Part shown: positions 11,041 to 21,790 of the stretch, one piece after another
How the letters are laid out: the number at the start of each line of letters is the position of its first letter
Position numbering within the stretch: position 1 is the stretch's first letter
NCBI RefSeq assembly: GCF_027579695.1
Contig: NC_083577.1
Span: forward strand, 43,688,198 to 43,752,197
Direction: 5' to 3'
Source: Neoarius graeffei
Lineage: Eukaryota > Chordata > Actinopteri > Siluriformes > Ariidae
Length of the DNA: 64,000 nt
Notes under the pieces: model-generated
Told to the model about the DNA's origin: nothing
The model's input: the letters and a program-made list of their open reading frames with translations, nothing else
The model's database searches: none
Translations under genes and position numbers: made by a program

Positions 11041-11740
11041 ATATTTTGGTCTAGTTAGAACCCTGAACCAAGCAGTGAAACTCAGCAGGTTTTTCATATA
11101 CAGGCTAAAATATAGTTGTGCTTGAAAGTTTGTGAACCCTTTAGAATTTTATATATTTCTGCATAAATATGACCTAAAACAGTGGTTCTCAACCGGGGGG
11201 GCGCGCCCCCCTGGTGGGGCGCAGAGGTACTCCAGGGGGGTCGCGAGTCGGCTTCATGTATGGAGGAAAAAAAAATCTGGGGCTAACAGGCTATAGTAGC
11301 TAAGCAGATGCAACACATTTACCCATGTCAAAATGCAGGACATTGGACTATTACATACAAATCAATACTATTATAAAATCTATCATCAATCTATCATAAA
11401 ATCTTGTGTGTAGGTTATTTTAAGCCCGTGACGCGAACATGACGCAACGTCACGTGAGTGAGTCTGCATACCGTGGCCACCGTGTGAGTGCTTGCCACAC
11501 ACACACTAGTCTGGTTTCTTGCCGAGTTAACTCGTGCCGACTCTCGCTAGTCTACTATCATCAATCCATCGATACAGCGCAAAACCCAAACAGTCTTTTT
11601 AAAGACTACTACCCCACACTGTATTTTTGCTTTCCCCATTTCAGCTCTACCCAAATAATTTGTTGTTTTTGTTGTTTTCTTACTGCTAGTCTACTACCCC
11701 TTTGCCTTTTTCACCCTGCGTGTGAAAAATCCAACTGTCC

Positions 11741-11784
11741 CACACACACACACACACACTAACACACACACACACACACACACT
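11741..11784 (+). repeat. (CA)n microsatellite
   Basis: CA dinucleotide run broken once by TAA in the leader region of the hAT element. Confidence 0.9.
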
Positions 11785-11985
11785 CACACGAGTAAGTACA
11801 CCATTCACACCTCGTTAAAATTTGCAACTATAAAATCCCCGAATAAAGATATCGATCGTGTTTCTCACTGATAAGCCCCATACGTTCCCTCTGGTTAGCC
11901 CCCTTAGCCTACTACAGACTTAGCCTACTACAGACTTATCGTTACAACTTTATTACACACGTTTATTCACAAATACTTTAACAAA

Positions 11986-13800
11986 ATGGATAGATTTCTT
12001 GTCAAAAAACCCAAGACAACTGACGTAGGTCTACCACCAGCTGCGAGAAAGCTTCGGAGGTACGATGAATCATACCTGCAGTTTGGTTTAACTGTCACCT
12101 CTGATCTTCGTCCTCAGTGTGTCGTGTGTGCCGAGGTGCTGGCAAACGAAAGCATGAAGCCATGCAAACTTAAAAGGCACCTCGAAACGAAGCATGCTGG
12201 CCTGAAGGACAAACCGCTTGAATACTTTCAAAGAAAGCGTGATGGCCTGCATCAGCAACAGGCAACAATTTCCGTGCACAGCACTGTATCTAAGCAGTGC
12301 CTGGAGGCATCATATGTGGTGGCAAAAAGAATAGGTAAGCTAGGCAAACCGCACACTGATGCCGAGAAATTCGTTTTGCCAGCTGCGCAGGACATGTGCA
12401 GAATATTCTTCGGGGATAGTGCAACAGCCAAATTAGGCACCGTGCCACTTTCAAATGACACAGTTGCTTGGAGAATTGCTGATATGTCCAATGATATCAG
12501 AGAGCAATTAATACAGTTTATTAAAAATAGTCCATACTATGCCTTGCAGTTGGATGAGTCTACCGATATTGCTGGACAGGCACAGCTTCTTACATATGTC
12601 AGGTATGTCAGGGATAAATTAATTGAGGAGGATGTCCTTTTTTGCCGCCCTCTTCAGTCACACACAACTGAAGAGGCCATCTTCAATGTCCTTGATTCAT
12701 TTATTCGCGAGAATGGGTTGGCGTGGGACCGATGCGTTGGCTTGTGCACGGATGGCGCACGAGCAATGACGGGCCGTGAGCAAGGTCTAGCTGCTCGCGT
12801 TAAGCAGGTAGCTCCACTTGTAAAATGGACCCATTGCATGGTTCATCGCGAAGCACTCGCTGCAAAAAAAATGCCGTCTCTGTTGGAATCTGTGCTGAAC
12901 CAATCAGTAAAAATGATCAACCTCATCAAGTCACGGCCGCTAAACTCTCGCTTGTTTGAGGTCCTCTGTCAGGAGATGGGGTCAGAGCACGAACAGCTGC
13001 TTCTGCACACTGAGGTTCGCTGGCTGTCCAGGGGGCGGGTGTTACAATGTTTGTATGAGCTGTGAGATGAGGTGAAGCGGTTTTTGACACAAATCAATTC
13101 AGACCTGGCGAAAAATCTGGATGACCCTTTGTGGCTGGCGTGTCTCTCCTATTTGGTCGATATATTTGACCACTTGAATGGCTTGAACCTGTCTTTGCAA
13201 GGCCGAGAAACTCACATTTTGCTTCTCGCAGAGAAAGTGAATGCCTTCAAGCAAAAACTTGACCTCTGGTGTGGCCGCATCAGTCGGGGGAACTGTGATA
13301 TGTTCCCAAGCCTTGCAGACTTTATCAGTAATGCAGGCACTTCCCACGATTTCTCATCTGTCTTTCAAGCAGCGTCAGAGCACCTGTCGGTAATGAGAAA
13401 ACAGTTTGCGGCATACTTCACAGAGGATTATCGCTCTTTTGCGTGGGTTCGAGATCCATTTGTGTGTACTGCTGACAAACTTCCAGTTGACATGCAGGAA
13501 CAGCTTATTGAGCTGAAGAGTGACAGTAGACTTAAGGCAGTCTTCACCTCATGCCCTCTTTCGACATTCTGGGCAGCATTGATGCAGGAGTACCCGCAAC
13601 TGTGTGACGTAACCTTGAAACTGCTCATCCCATTCGCATCGACCTACTTGTGTGAGGCAGGATTTTCAAAAATGACTGCGCTCAAAACGAAATATCGCAA
13701 TCGTGCGCAAATTGAGGATGACTTGAGACTGTGCTTGTCAAACATTTCGCCAAGAATCAAGGATCTTTGTAAGGCAAAGCAGGCTCAGGTCTCGCATTAA
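11986..13800 (+). pseudogene. hAT transposase, ZBED5-like, one internal TGA stop
   Basis: Two consecutive segments in the same frame (359 and 243 codons) are separated only by a TGA at 13063-13065, giving a protein of about 604 codons. A BED-type zinc finger has C45, C48, H65 and H70 (CX2C-X16-HX4H). The RNase-H-like core shows D190 in QLDEST, D256 in CTDGARAM, the CxxH pair C284/H287 in HCMVHRE, and VRWLSRG at 344-350. The third acidic residue is probably the Glu of LCEAGFS, about codon 557, followed by the hAT dimerisation tail. The ATG at 11986 follows a 0.8-kb leader and fits the usual MDRFL-type start. TGA could come from CGA by a single CpG transition. Nuclear cut-and-paste transposase in known relatives. 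Confidence 0.88.
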
Positions 13801-13917
13801 CGCAAATGCAGATCACAAAGGCACAGTAAAAAGTAAAACCTAAATTCACGCCTGGTCCCAATTCCCAATGATATCAATAGCCAGCTAATGATAAGCCTAA
13901 TAAAATACCTAATAAAA

Positions 13918-13962
13918 ACACTAATAATAATAATAATAATAATATCAACAACCAACAACAGC

Positions 13963-14011
<49 letters not shown>

Positions 14012-14288
14012 GGCCTAATAATAATAATAATGCCTGAAAGAACATAAGTCTTGTACTACTGCCAACAGCTTAGTAATGATAATAGGCCATAATAATAATT
14101 ATAATAATTATAATTATAATAATGCCCGAAAGCAGATTAGAAATGTGGTGCTACTGCCAATTATAACAATAGCCTAATAATGATAATAGGCCTATGTATT
14201 TCTATGGAATGGATAATGCTACTACTGCTGCTACTGCTACTACTACTACTACTACTACTACTACTAATAATAATAATCTAGCCCAGGG

Positions 14289-14369
<81 letters not shown>

Positions 14370-14380
14370 GGTCGATATAA
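13918..14380 (+). repeat. AAT/ACT/CTAT simple-repeat cluster
   Basis: Consecutive arrays of AAT (13921-14030 and 14080-14130), ACT (14220-14268) and CTAT (14289-14368) fill the 3' region of the hAT element. The long apparent Leu- or Tyr/Leu-rich frames here are simple-repeat artefacts. Confidence 0.9.
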
Positions 14381-14523
14381 GGTGCTGTAGGTCGGGTGGC
14401 GTCACTGCGGGTGAGTGTGTTTGGGGGGGGATGGGGGCGGGGCGAGAAGAGGGGCCCCCAACTGCAATGAACCAGCTTTGGTGGGGCCCAGGTTGCAAAA
14501 GGTTGAGAACCCCTGACCTAAAA

Positions 14524-15890
14524 CATCATCAGATTTTCACACAAGTCCTAAAGTAGATAAAGAGAACCCAGTTAAACAAATGAGACAAATATTATACCTG
14601 GCCATTTATATATTGAGGAAAATGATCCAATTTTACACATCTGTGAGTGGCAAAAGTATGTGAACCTTTGCTTTCAGTATCTGGTGTGACCCCCTTGTGC
14701 AGCAATAACTGCAACTAAATGTTTCCGGTAACTGTTGATCAGTCCTGCACCCCGGCTTGGAGGAATTTTAGCCCATTCCTCCATACAGAACAGATTCAAC
14801 TCTGGGATGTTGGTGGGTTTCCTCACATGAACTGCTCACTTCAGGTCCTTCCACAACATTTCCATTGGGTTAAGGTCAGGACTTTGACTTGGCCATTCCA
14901 AAACATTACTTTATTATTCTTTAACCATTCTTTGGTAGAATGACTTGTGTGCTTAGGGTCGTTGTCTTGCTGCATGACCCACCTTCTCTTGAGATTCAGT
15001 TCATGGACAGATGTCTTGACATTTTCCTTTAGAATTCACTGGTATAATTCAGAATTCATTGTTCCATCAATGATGGCAAGCCGTCCTGGACCAGATGCAG
15101 CAAAACAGGCCCAAACCATGATGCTACCACCACCATGTTTCACAGATGGGATGTTTCTTATGCTGGAATGCAGTGTTTTTCTTTCTCCAAACATAACACT
15201 TCTCATTTAAACCAAAAAGTTCTACTTTGGTCTCATCCGTCCACACAACATTTTTCCAATAGCCTTCTGGCTTGTCCATGTGATCTTTGGCAAACTGCAG
15301 ATGAGCAGCAATGTTCTTTTTGGAGAGCAGTGGCTTTCTCCTTGCAACCCTGCCATGCACACCATTGTTGTTCAGTGTTCTCCTGATGGTGGACTCATGA
15401 ACATTAACATTAGCCAATGTGAGAGAGTCCTTCAGTTGCTTAGAAGTTACCCTGGGGTCCTTTCTGACCCCACCGACTATTACATGCCTTGCTCTTGGAG
15501 TGATCTTTTTTGGTCAACCGCTCTTGGGGAGGGTAACAATGGTCTTGAATTTCCTCCATTTGTACACCATCTGTCTGACTGTGGATTGGTGGAGTCCAAA
15601 CTCTTTAGAGATGGTTTTGTAACCTTTTCCAGCCTGATGAACATCAACAACGCTTTTTCTGAGGTCCTCAGAAATCTCCTTTGTTCGTGCCATGATACAC
15701 TTCCACAAACGTGTTGTGAAGATCAGACTTTGATAGATCCCTGTTCTTTAAATAAAACAGGGTGTCCACTCACACCTGATTGTCATCCCATTGATTGAAA
15801 ACACCTGACTGTAATTTCACCTTCAAATTAACTGCTAATCCTAGAGGTTCACATACTTTTGCTACTCACAGATATGTAATATTAAGTCCA
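14524..15890 (-). pseudogene. Tc1 transposase, frameshifted (body of the split Tc1)
   Basis: The minus-strand start ATG is at 15691-15693 (MARTKEIS). The N-terminal helix-turn-helix block runs to about 15514 and ends at a stop in LPKSG*. A second block (15124-15417) holds STIRRTL, AKDHMDKP, the first catalytic Asp in VVWTDETKVELFG and YVWRKKNTAF. The remaining catalytic part (14700-15120) is scattered over frames. This is a Tc1-family DNA transposase of roughly 340 codons in intact relatives, disabled here by several shifts and stops. The 15828-15890 stretch is the 5' leader that leads into the LINE junction. Confidence 0.85.
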
Positions 15891-16020
15891 AGTCAACTTT
15901 ATTGTCAGTAATGTCATATGTGCAGGACATAGAGAGAACTGAAATTGCGTTTCCCTCTTATCCGCAGTGCAAACAGTAATAAACATGAAATATAAAATAT
16001 AGGTACAAGATATAAACTTT

Positions 16021-16560
16021 AAAAAGAAAAAAAAGGGGGGGGGGTTATTTACACACACAAGCTAAAGCTATCTAAGAAAAGATGGTGGCAATCCAGAAAG
16101 TGCAAATGTGGCAGTGTGAACAGAATTAACGGTATAAATTTAAATGTGACGAATGACAATATAAACAGAATGAACAATGTAAACGGGAACAGCAGTCTGA
16201 CAGTATAGTAATTATCAGTATAAATATAAATAAATAAATAAATAAATAAATATGGCAGTATGAGTAGAATTTTCAGTGCAAGTATAAATATGGCAGATAT
16301 GACAGTATAAACAGTGTAGCAGTGAAGTCTATCAAAGATTAAAGATGTATAAAGTGTAAACAGTGTTGTAAACAGTTTTTATATAGTGCAATTAACTATA
16401 AAAAAAAATGGCAGTATGAGCAGAATTTTCAGTGTAAGTATAAATATATCAGATGTGTAAAAAGTGTAAACAGTGTTCTCAACAGTTTTTATATAGTGCA
16501 ATTAACTTAAAAAAAAAACATGTAGACAGTATTGTAAACAGTTTTAACATGGTGCAATTG
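16021..16560. repeat. LINE 3' UTR with short internal repeats
   Basis: A-rich non-coding region with repeated phrases such as TATAAATATGGCAGTATGAG, CAGTGTAAGTATAAATAT and AACAGTTTTTATATAGTGCAATTAACT (at least two or three copies each), typical of decayed LINE 3' UTRs. There is no ORF. Confidence 0.6.
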
Positions 16561-16681
16561 AATTTTGTTACAGTTCGTTAAAGTGGCTGGTGACATTTGG
16601 TTTGTGTATTAAGGGAAGTGGGTACTGGCCTGGGAGGGAGTTCAGCATCCTGACGGCTTGGTGGATGAAGCTGTCTCTCAG

Positions 16682-17663
16682 GCTACATCCACACGACAAC
16701 GGCAACGAGATGTTATTTAAAAATATATCGGGTCCAAATGGGCAACGATCAGTAAAATATCAGGTCCATATGGCAACGTAACTCTTGCTGAAAACGATGC
16801 AATACACATGCCACACCTCTAGGGGCACTGTAAGACGGTCCCTTCGGAGACACCAGAACAATAGAAGAAGTAAGGACGCATGCGCATAAACTATTATGCG
16901 CGAGACTTCATATTAGCCACAAAGTCAGGAAAATCTGTTTGTAAAATTACATTATAATGACCAAATACAATGAAAAGTATTTTTCCAGTCTCACCTGTGA
17001 AAGGTAATCCCATGTGATCTCGTTTGGACGGCAAACCTGTTGGTACAGTTAAATGCAGCTAATCTTTATTCTCCGCTTTGACCTATCCAATATGGCGGCG
17101 AGGATGACATATGATTCTACGCGGAAGGCGGCGTCTTTAATGGTCCGGAATAAATTGAATGCTACACATTGATGGATTAATTTGCTCTTCTACGCCCTTT
17201 TTGAGGAATGTATTGTCGGACTTAAAACCAACATCTGAAGAGGTGAGATCGCTCCTTTTTTTCCCTATTTTTGCTGGCGGGATTGACTCTGCCCTAAGGG
17301 CAGAGTCTCTCTCTCTCTCACTTTGCACCATTACACAATAAATATTCACAGTGAAAATATTTTGTAAGCGCGTTTCATGAACCAAGTTATAGGATTTGTT
17401 GACAACTCGCATCGAGTTCGTTACACTTCTACCCGGCGTGAAGCACTCACAGTCATATGGTTGTGACGTCATCGTAAACAAATCCGTTCTACTCATCCAG
17501 ACGACTTCACAACGGCAACGTTGCCAGATCTTTCCACTCTGGAACCCGTTCTCAAAAAGATTGCGTTTTGGGCACCCAAAATGCCGGTGCCGTGTGGACG
17601 CCAGGCCTAAACGATAAGCAATTGTATCGGAGTCACCTGAATGTGTTGCCGTGTGGACAGGGC
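16682..17663. mobile_element. Non-autonomous DNA transposon, GTCCACACG-type ends, copy 1
   Basis: The ends are GCTACATCCACACGACAACG at the left and the complement of GCCCTGTCCACACGGCAACA at the right. CTCAG flanks both sides (16677-16681 and 17664-17668), and removing the element restores the LINE phrase GTCTCTCAGTCTGCTGG. No transposase was found. The same family occurs at 23023-23778 in a different LINE. The 5-bp duplication does not settle a superfamily. Confidence 0.75.
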
Positions 17664-19606
17664 CTCAGTCTGCTGGTTCTTGCCTGGAGGTTTCTCATTC
17701 TCCTCCCAGAAGGCAGGAGGCTGAAGAAGTGGTGGTTGGGATGGGTGGAGTCGCCTGCAATTCTGAGTGCTCTGCGGGCCAGGCGTGTGTTGCAAATATC
17801 CTGAAGGGAGGGTAGGGGGACACCGATGATCTTCTCAGCTGCTCTCACCATGCGCTGCAGGGTCTTCCGGCAGGATGCAGTACAGCCGCCGTACCACACA
17901 GTGATGCAGCTGGTCAGGATGCTCTCGATGGTTCCGTGGTAGAAGGTCTGCATGATAGGGGCTGGTGCTCTAGCTCTTTTCAGTCTGAGGAAGAAGTAGA
18001 GGCCCTGCTGAGCTTTCCTGGCCAGTGATGCGGTGTTGCTGCTCCAGGAGAGATCCTCAGTGAGGTATACACCCAGGAACTTGGTGCTGCTCACTCTCTC
18101 CACAGCGGCACCATTGATGGTCAGTGGAGGATGTTGGGTGGAGGCTCTCCGGAAGTCGACAACCATCTCCTTCATCTTCTCCACATTAAGAGAGAGATTG
18201 TTGTCTCTGCACCACGCGGCCAGTTGGCTCACCTCGTCCCTGTAGTATGACTCATCATTGTTAATGAGTCCCACCACAGTCGTGTCATCCGCAAACTTGA
18301 TGAAGAGGTTACTGTTGTGTGTTGGTGTGCAGTCGTGGGTCAGCAGGGTGAAGAGAAGGGGGCTGAGCACACATCCTTGGGGGGCCCCTGTGTTCAGTAT
18401 GATGGTGCTGGATGTGTTGCTGCCAACCCGGACTGCTTGTGGTCTTCCAGTCAGGAAGTCCAGCAACCAGTTGCAGAGGGAGGTGTTTAGTCCTAGACAG
18501 TCCAGTTTCTGAATCAGCTGCTGGGGGATGATTGTGTTAAATGCTGAACTAAAGTCTAAGAACAGCATCCGCATGTAAGAGTCCTTAGTGTCCAGGTGAG
18601 TGAGAGCTGAGTGGAGAGCGGTGGAGATTGCATCCTCAGTGGACCGATTGGCCCAATATGCAAATTGGTACGGGTCCATGGCGGGAGGGAGGATGGATTT
18701 GATGTGCTGCATGACTAACCGCTCGAAGCACTTCCTAATGATGGGGGTCAGTGCCACAGGGCAGTAGTCGTTGAAGCAGGATCGAGAGGCCTTCTTTGGA
18801 ACGGGGATGATGGTGGTGCTCTTGAAGCAGGTGGGGACAACAGCTTGGCTCAGGGAGGTGTTGAAGATGTCTGTGAGCACTTCTATGAGCTCCTCTGCAC
18901 AGTCCTTTAGCACACGACCTGGAATGTTGTCAGGTCCTACAGCTTTGCGGCTGTTGATCCTGGAGAGGGATCTCCTCACACTGGCTTGAGACAGGGACAG
19001 CACCTGGTCAACCGGAAGGGGTGGTGTCTTCTGTGCAGGCATGCTGTTGTCGGCTTCAAACCGTCCAAAGAAGTTGTTTAGACTGTTCAGCAGAGTGATA
19101 TCCTTATCGAAGGTCTGTGGTTGAGGTTTATAGTCCGTGATGGTCTGTATCCCCTGCCACAGGCTCCTTGTGTCTCTGCTGTCAGTGAAATGATGGGCTA
19201 TCCTGCTACTGTACTGCTTCTTTGCTAGTCTGATGCCATGGGACAAGTTGGCTCTTGCTGATCTCAGACCAGCCTCATCACCTGCTCTGAAAGCAGCGTT
19301 CCGGGCTTTCAGTAACCAATAGACTTCCCCTATCAGCCATGGTTTCTGGTTGGTCCGTACTGTGAAGGTCTTAGTGTCCGTGACATGATCAGTGCATTTA
19401 CTAATGTAGGCTGTAACAGTGTCTGAATACTCCTGGATGTTGATCTGGTGGTTGTAAGTGGCTGCCTGCTTAAACATGTCCCAGTCTGTGATGTTAAAGC
19501 AGTCCTGAAGTGCTGAGGAAGCACCCTCTGGCCATACCTGTACCTGCTTCTGAACTGGTCTGGTGACTTTGACCTTCAGCCTGTATGCTGGCATTAGCAT
19601 AACAGT
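17633..19606 (-). pseudogene. LINE ORF2: endonuclease end, reverse transcriptase and C-terminus
   Basis: One open frame of about 658 codons begins after the Harbinger insertion with [14 protein letters not shown] and ends at 17633. It has the linker [21 protein letters not shown], the motif [16 protein letters not shown] motif [14 protein letters not shown], motif [16 protein letters not shown], the catalytic box FADDTTVVG (both Asp present), then [12 protein letters not shown] and the Cys/His-poor tail ending [12 protein letters not shown]. In life it would copy the LINE RNA at a nicked target. The RT part looks intact, but the endonuclease is cut by the Harbinger element and the 5' end is missing, so the copy is dead. 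Confidence 0.88.
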
Positions 19607-20302
19607 CAGTGCATTTACATGCACATAGAAAAAATCGAATTTCTGCCGTTGCTCGACTGAAATCGAAGTTCTAAATGCCATGGAAACACCTTAGCTAGGC
19701 TGAAACTGAACCGAACTTGATTTCTCATAATCGAGCTACACGACCTAGATTAAGCGATTTTTGCCGAGCTACTTAGTGCATGTATACCCTATCGAGCTAC
19801 GTAGTCGAGCTACTTACTTCAGCACTGCCCCTTCCGGAAGTGACGAGTGACGAGACCACAAGCGGGAAACACGACAATCTCGGTCAGCATGACAACAGTA
19901 GTAGCGAGCAGCAGAAGAGGTCAGGAGGAACAAACGAAGAAGAGAAAATGGCGAGCAGAAACGTGCACTTCTGGAGCAATGAGGAGAGAGAGTTCATGCT
20001 CATTCAGCTTAAGGAGTTGAATATATTAAAATTCATGGATGGGAGAAAAACGCGCAATGGAGAACACGGAACTGATAACTTTGTTTACACTCTTGAATAG
20101 CTCTTCTTCATGACGACAACCGGAAGTGTACCAACACGATGGGGCGTGTAGCGCCACCTGTGGCTCGGGTGCACAATGTACCTCACACAATAGCTCGATT
20201 TCCTTGTGTGCATGAAGGACTGGATTTCTCTGGCACCCCTGCTGGGACCCTTTGCTCGATTACTGACAGCAGTTCGATTTGGATGTGCATGTAAACGTAC
20301 TG
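19607..20302 (+). mobile_element. PIF/Harbinger-like non-autonomous element with Myb/SANT fragment
   Basis: The termini CAGTGCATTTACATGCACAT and the complement of CAGTACGTTTACATGCACAT bound 696 bp. AGT flanks both sides (19604-19606, 20303-20305). On the minus strand the empty site reads CACATCACTGTTATGC, restoring the LINE codons H-I-T-V-M. An ORF at 19780-20100 contains HFWSNEEREFMLIQLKELN and GRKTRNGE, a Myb/SANT-like domain typical of the accessory protein of Harbinger elements. A 3-bp duplication fits PIF/Harbinger, although AGT is not the usual TWA. Confidence 0.75.
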
Positions 20303-20510
20303 AGTGATGTGGTCTGAAGCACCAAGATGGGGGAGGCCTTGTATGCTCTTTTCAGTGTAGTGTAAACCTGATCCAGTGTGTTGTTTCCCCGTGTTGCAAA
20401 GTCAATGTGTTGATGTAACTGAGGAGACACTGTTTTGAGATTTGCATGGTTGAAATCCCCAGCTACAATGAGAAGTCCATCGTAGTGTTTACTACGATGG
20501 ACTTCTCATT
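20303..20510 (-). pseudogene. LINE endonuclease C-terminal piece with fold-back 5' end
   Basis: The minus strand reads GDFNHANLKTVSPQLHQH, then ATRGNNTLDQVYTTL and LGASDH, the last part of the APE-type endonuclease with its conserved Asp-Phe-Asn and Ser-Asp-His motifs. Sequence stops at 20466. Bases 20467-20486 and 20491-20510 are perfect inverted copies with a 4-base loop. Confidence 0.8.
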
Positions 20511-20704
20511 AGATCATTTTAATTAGATCAAATTAGATCATTTTCCTCAATAAATAAATGACTAAGTATAATATTTTTGTCTCATTTGTTTAAATGGGTT
20601 CTCTTTATCTACTTTTAGGATTTATGTGAAAATCTGATGATGTTTTAGGTCATACTGTATTTAGAAAATTCTAAAGGGTTCAAAAACTTTCAAGCACCAC
20701 TGTA

Positions 20705-21035
20705 GATAAATAAATGAGTTGAAACAAACAAATAAATGACTTACCGGATCAGTCACACTTGAAAAACCAGTCTGTTGAAGAAACTTTAGAGTAGATTTCA
20801 AGCGTTACCCTATTCAGTACAACTGATCAGTAGCATACTGTATGTATACACACTTTATACAATATGCAGATACAAAGAATGAAAGATCAGCAATTAAAGT
20901 AATGGGCTCCTGGGTGGCATACAAAACGTTTGCTCCATCACTGGGAGTTTGAATCCCGACGATGTCATGGGGAAAAAAAAAAGTCTGATCTCCTCCCTCA
21001 GTCCACCTGAAACCCTGCCTCCTTCCAGCTCAGCA
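20705..21035. other. Unassigned stretch between Tc1 and SINE
   Basis: AT-rich and non-coding. A SINE-head-like phrase (GCTCCTGGGTGGCATACAAAACGTTTGC, then GGGAGTTTGAATCCCGACG) at about 20906-20965 looks like an old tRNA-derived fragment on the plus strand with a B-box-like GTTTGAATCCC. Nothing else is recognised. Confidence 0.4.
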
Positions 21036-21046
21036 ATGAGGAAGTC

Positions 21047-21418
21047 TCATCTCATTATCTCTAGCCGCTTTATCCTGTTCTACAGGGTCGCAGCCAAGCT
21101 GGAGCCTATCCCAGCTGACTACGGGCGAAAGGCGGGGTACACCCTGGACAAGTCGCCAGGTCATCACAGGGCTGACACATAGACACAGACAACCATTCAC
21201 ACTCACATTCACACCTACGGTCAATTTAGAGTCACCAGTTAACCTAACCTGCATGTCTTTGGACTGTGGGGGAAACCGGAGCACCCAGAGGAAACCCACG
21301 TGGACACGGGGAGAACATGCAAACTCCACACAGAAAGGCCCTCGCCGGCCACGGGGCTCGAACCCGGACCTTCTTGCTGTGAGGCAACAGCGCTAACCAC
21401 TACACCACCGTGCCGCCC
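21047..21418 (-). repeat. V-SINE, full length
   Basis: Full minus-strand copy. The head at the right is GGCGGCACGGTGGTGTAGTG with A and B boxes (complement), followed by the V body and a tail of TCATCTCATTATCTC at the left. The target duplication ATGAGGAAGTC is perfect (21036-21046 and 21419-21429). Confidence 0.95.
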
Positions 21419-21461
21419 ATGAGGAAGTCACATCACTTTAATATGGCTCACAGTGGACATA

Positions 21462-21790
21462 GGAAAAGTGTAACTTGAGAAAGCAGAAATAGATATATGT
21501 GCGCTAACGGAAGTCAGAAGGACATACTCAGGTAATATTGTTGAGAGAAGTCATACAATCTTCTGGAATGGTGGTCATGATAAAACAACTGGTGTAGGTT
21601 TTGCTGTGTCTAATAAGTTCAAGAATATGAATCCTCTTCCTGTCAATGATCGACTCATGACATGTCGCATAGATCTGCAGAATGGGAATTATCTCACTCT
21701 GATCAGTGCTTATGCTCCACCTATGCAGAGAACACTTGATGAGAAATAACTCTTCTATGAAAACAGCCTCAACCCAGGATTTGGCTTGAA
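21462..21790 (+). pseudogene. RTE/R4-like LINE endonuclease fragment
   Basis: One frame reads AEIDICALTEVRR, then FWNGGHDKTTGVGFAV, PVNDRLMTCRI and YLTLISAYAPPMQRTLDEK before a stop at about 21748. These are the central blocks of the APE-type endonuclease that annotation pipelines often call craniofacial development protein 2-like. Both ends are missing and no RT follows. Confidence 0.75.

Larger units (their letters stand above)
11180..14515 (+). mobile_element. hAT element (ZBED5/Buster-like), complete with TIRs
   Basis: The termini CAGTGGTTCTCAACC (11180-11194) and GGTTGAGAACCCCTG (14501-14515) are inverted repeats with a single mismatch. The 8-bp target duplication ACCTAAAA is perfect (11172-11179 and 14516-14523), as expected for hAT. 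The element is 3,336 bp, inserted in a Tc1 element. It carries one transposase frame at 11986-13800, a subterminal GC-rich palindrome (GGGGGGGCGCGCCCCCC near 11195-11211), and a 3' region with long AAT and CTAT microsatellites. Apart from one stop codon it looks complete, which implies a fairly young insertion. Confidence 0.92.
15891..20510 (-). mobile_element. CR1/L2-group LINE (Rex1-like), 5' truncated, two nested insertions
   Basis: The 3' end lies at the left: AAGTCCAAGTCAACTTTATTG, the complement of CAATAAAGTTGACTTG. Coding sequence runs leftwards from a truncated endonuclease (20303-20466: GDFNHANLK, then GASDH) through RT to a stop at 17633. Nested insertions are a DNA element at 16682-17663 in the 3' UTR and a Harbinger element at 19607-20302 within the endonuclease. 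The truncated 5' end carries a 20-bp fold-back (20467-20510). The LINE sits inside Tc1 sequence. Confidence 0.85.
11113..20702 (-). mobile_element. Tc1/mariner element split by a hAT and a LINE
   Basis: The left end at 11113 (TAGTTGTGCTTGAAAGTTTG) and the right end at 20702 (complement CAGTGGTGCTTGAAAGTTTT) are the inverted ends of one Tc1 element, each next to TA (11111-11112 and 20703-20704). Only about 1.7 kb is Tc1: 11113-11179, 14516-15890 and about 20520-20702. The reading TAATATT resumes as GATCATTTTCCTC across the LINE, and ACCTAAAACATCATC continues across the hAT. The transposase is on the minus strand and broken. The order of events is Tc1 first, then hAT and LINE insertions. Confidence 0.85.

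Noticed and set aside
11439..11762. 107-codon frame before the hAT transposase
   Set aside because: Lies in the hAT leader, ends in a CA repeat and has no recognisable domain.
13797..14045. Leu/Ile-rich frame that looks like a membrane protein
   Set aside because: Translation of AAT repeats in the hAT 3' region.
14194..14556. Thr- and Tyr-Leu-Ser-Ile-repeat frame
   Set aside because: Translation of ACT and CTAT microsatellites that runs through the hAT terminus into Tc1.
15135..15798. Plus-strand frames of 83-172 codons
   Set aside because: Antisense of the Tc1 transposase; a matching shadow occurs at 10080-10292.
21047..21418. tRNA gene suggested by A and B boxes
   Set aside because: The boxes belong to the SINE head; no cloverleaf-complete mature tRNA is present here or at the other SINEs.
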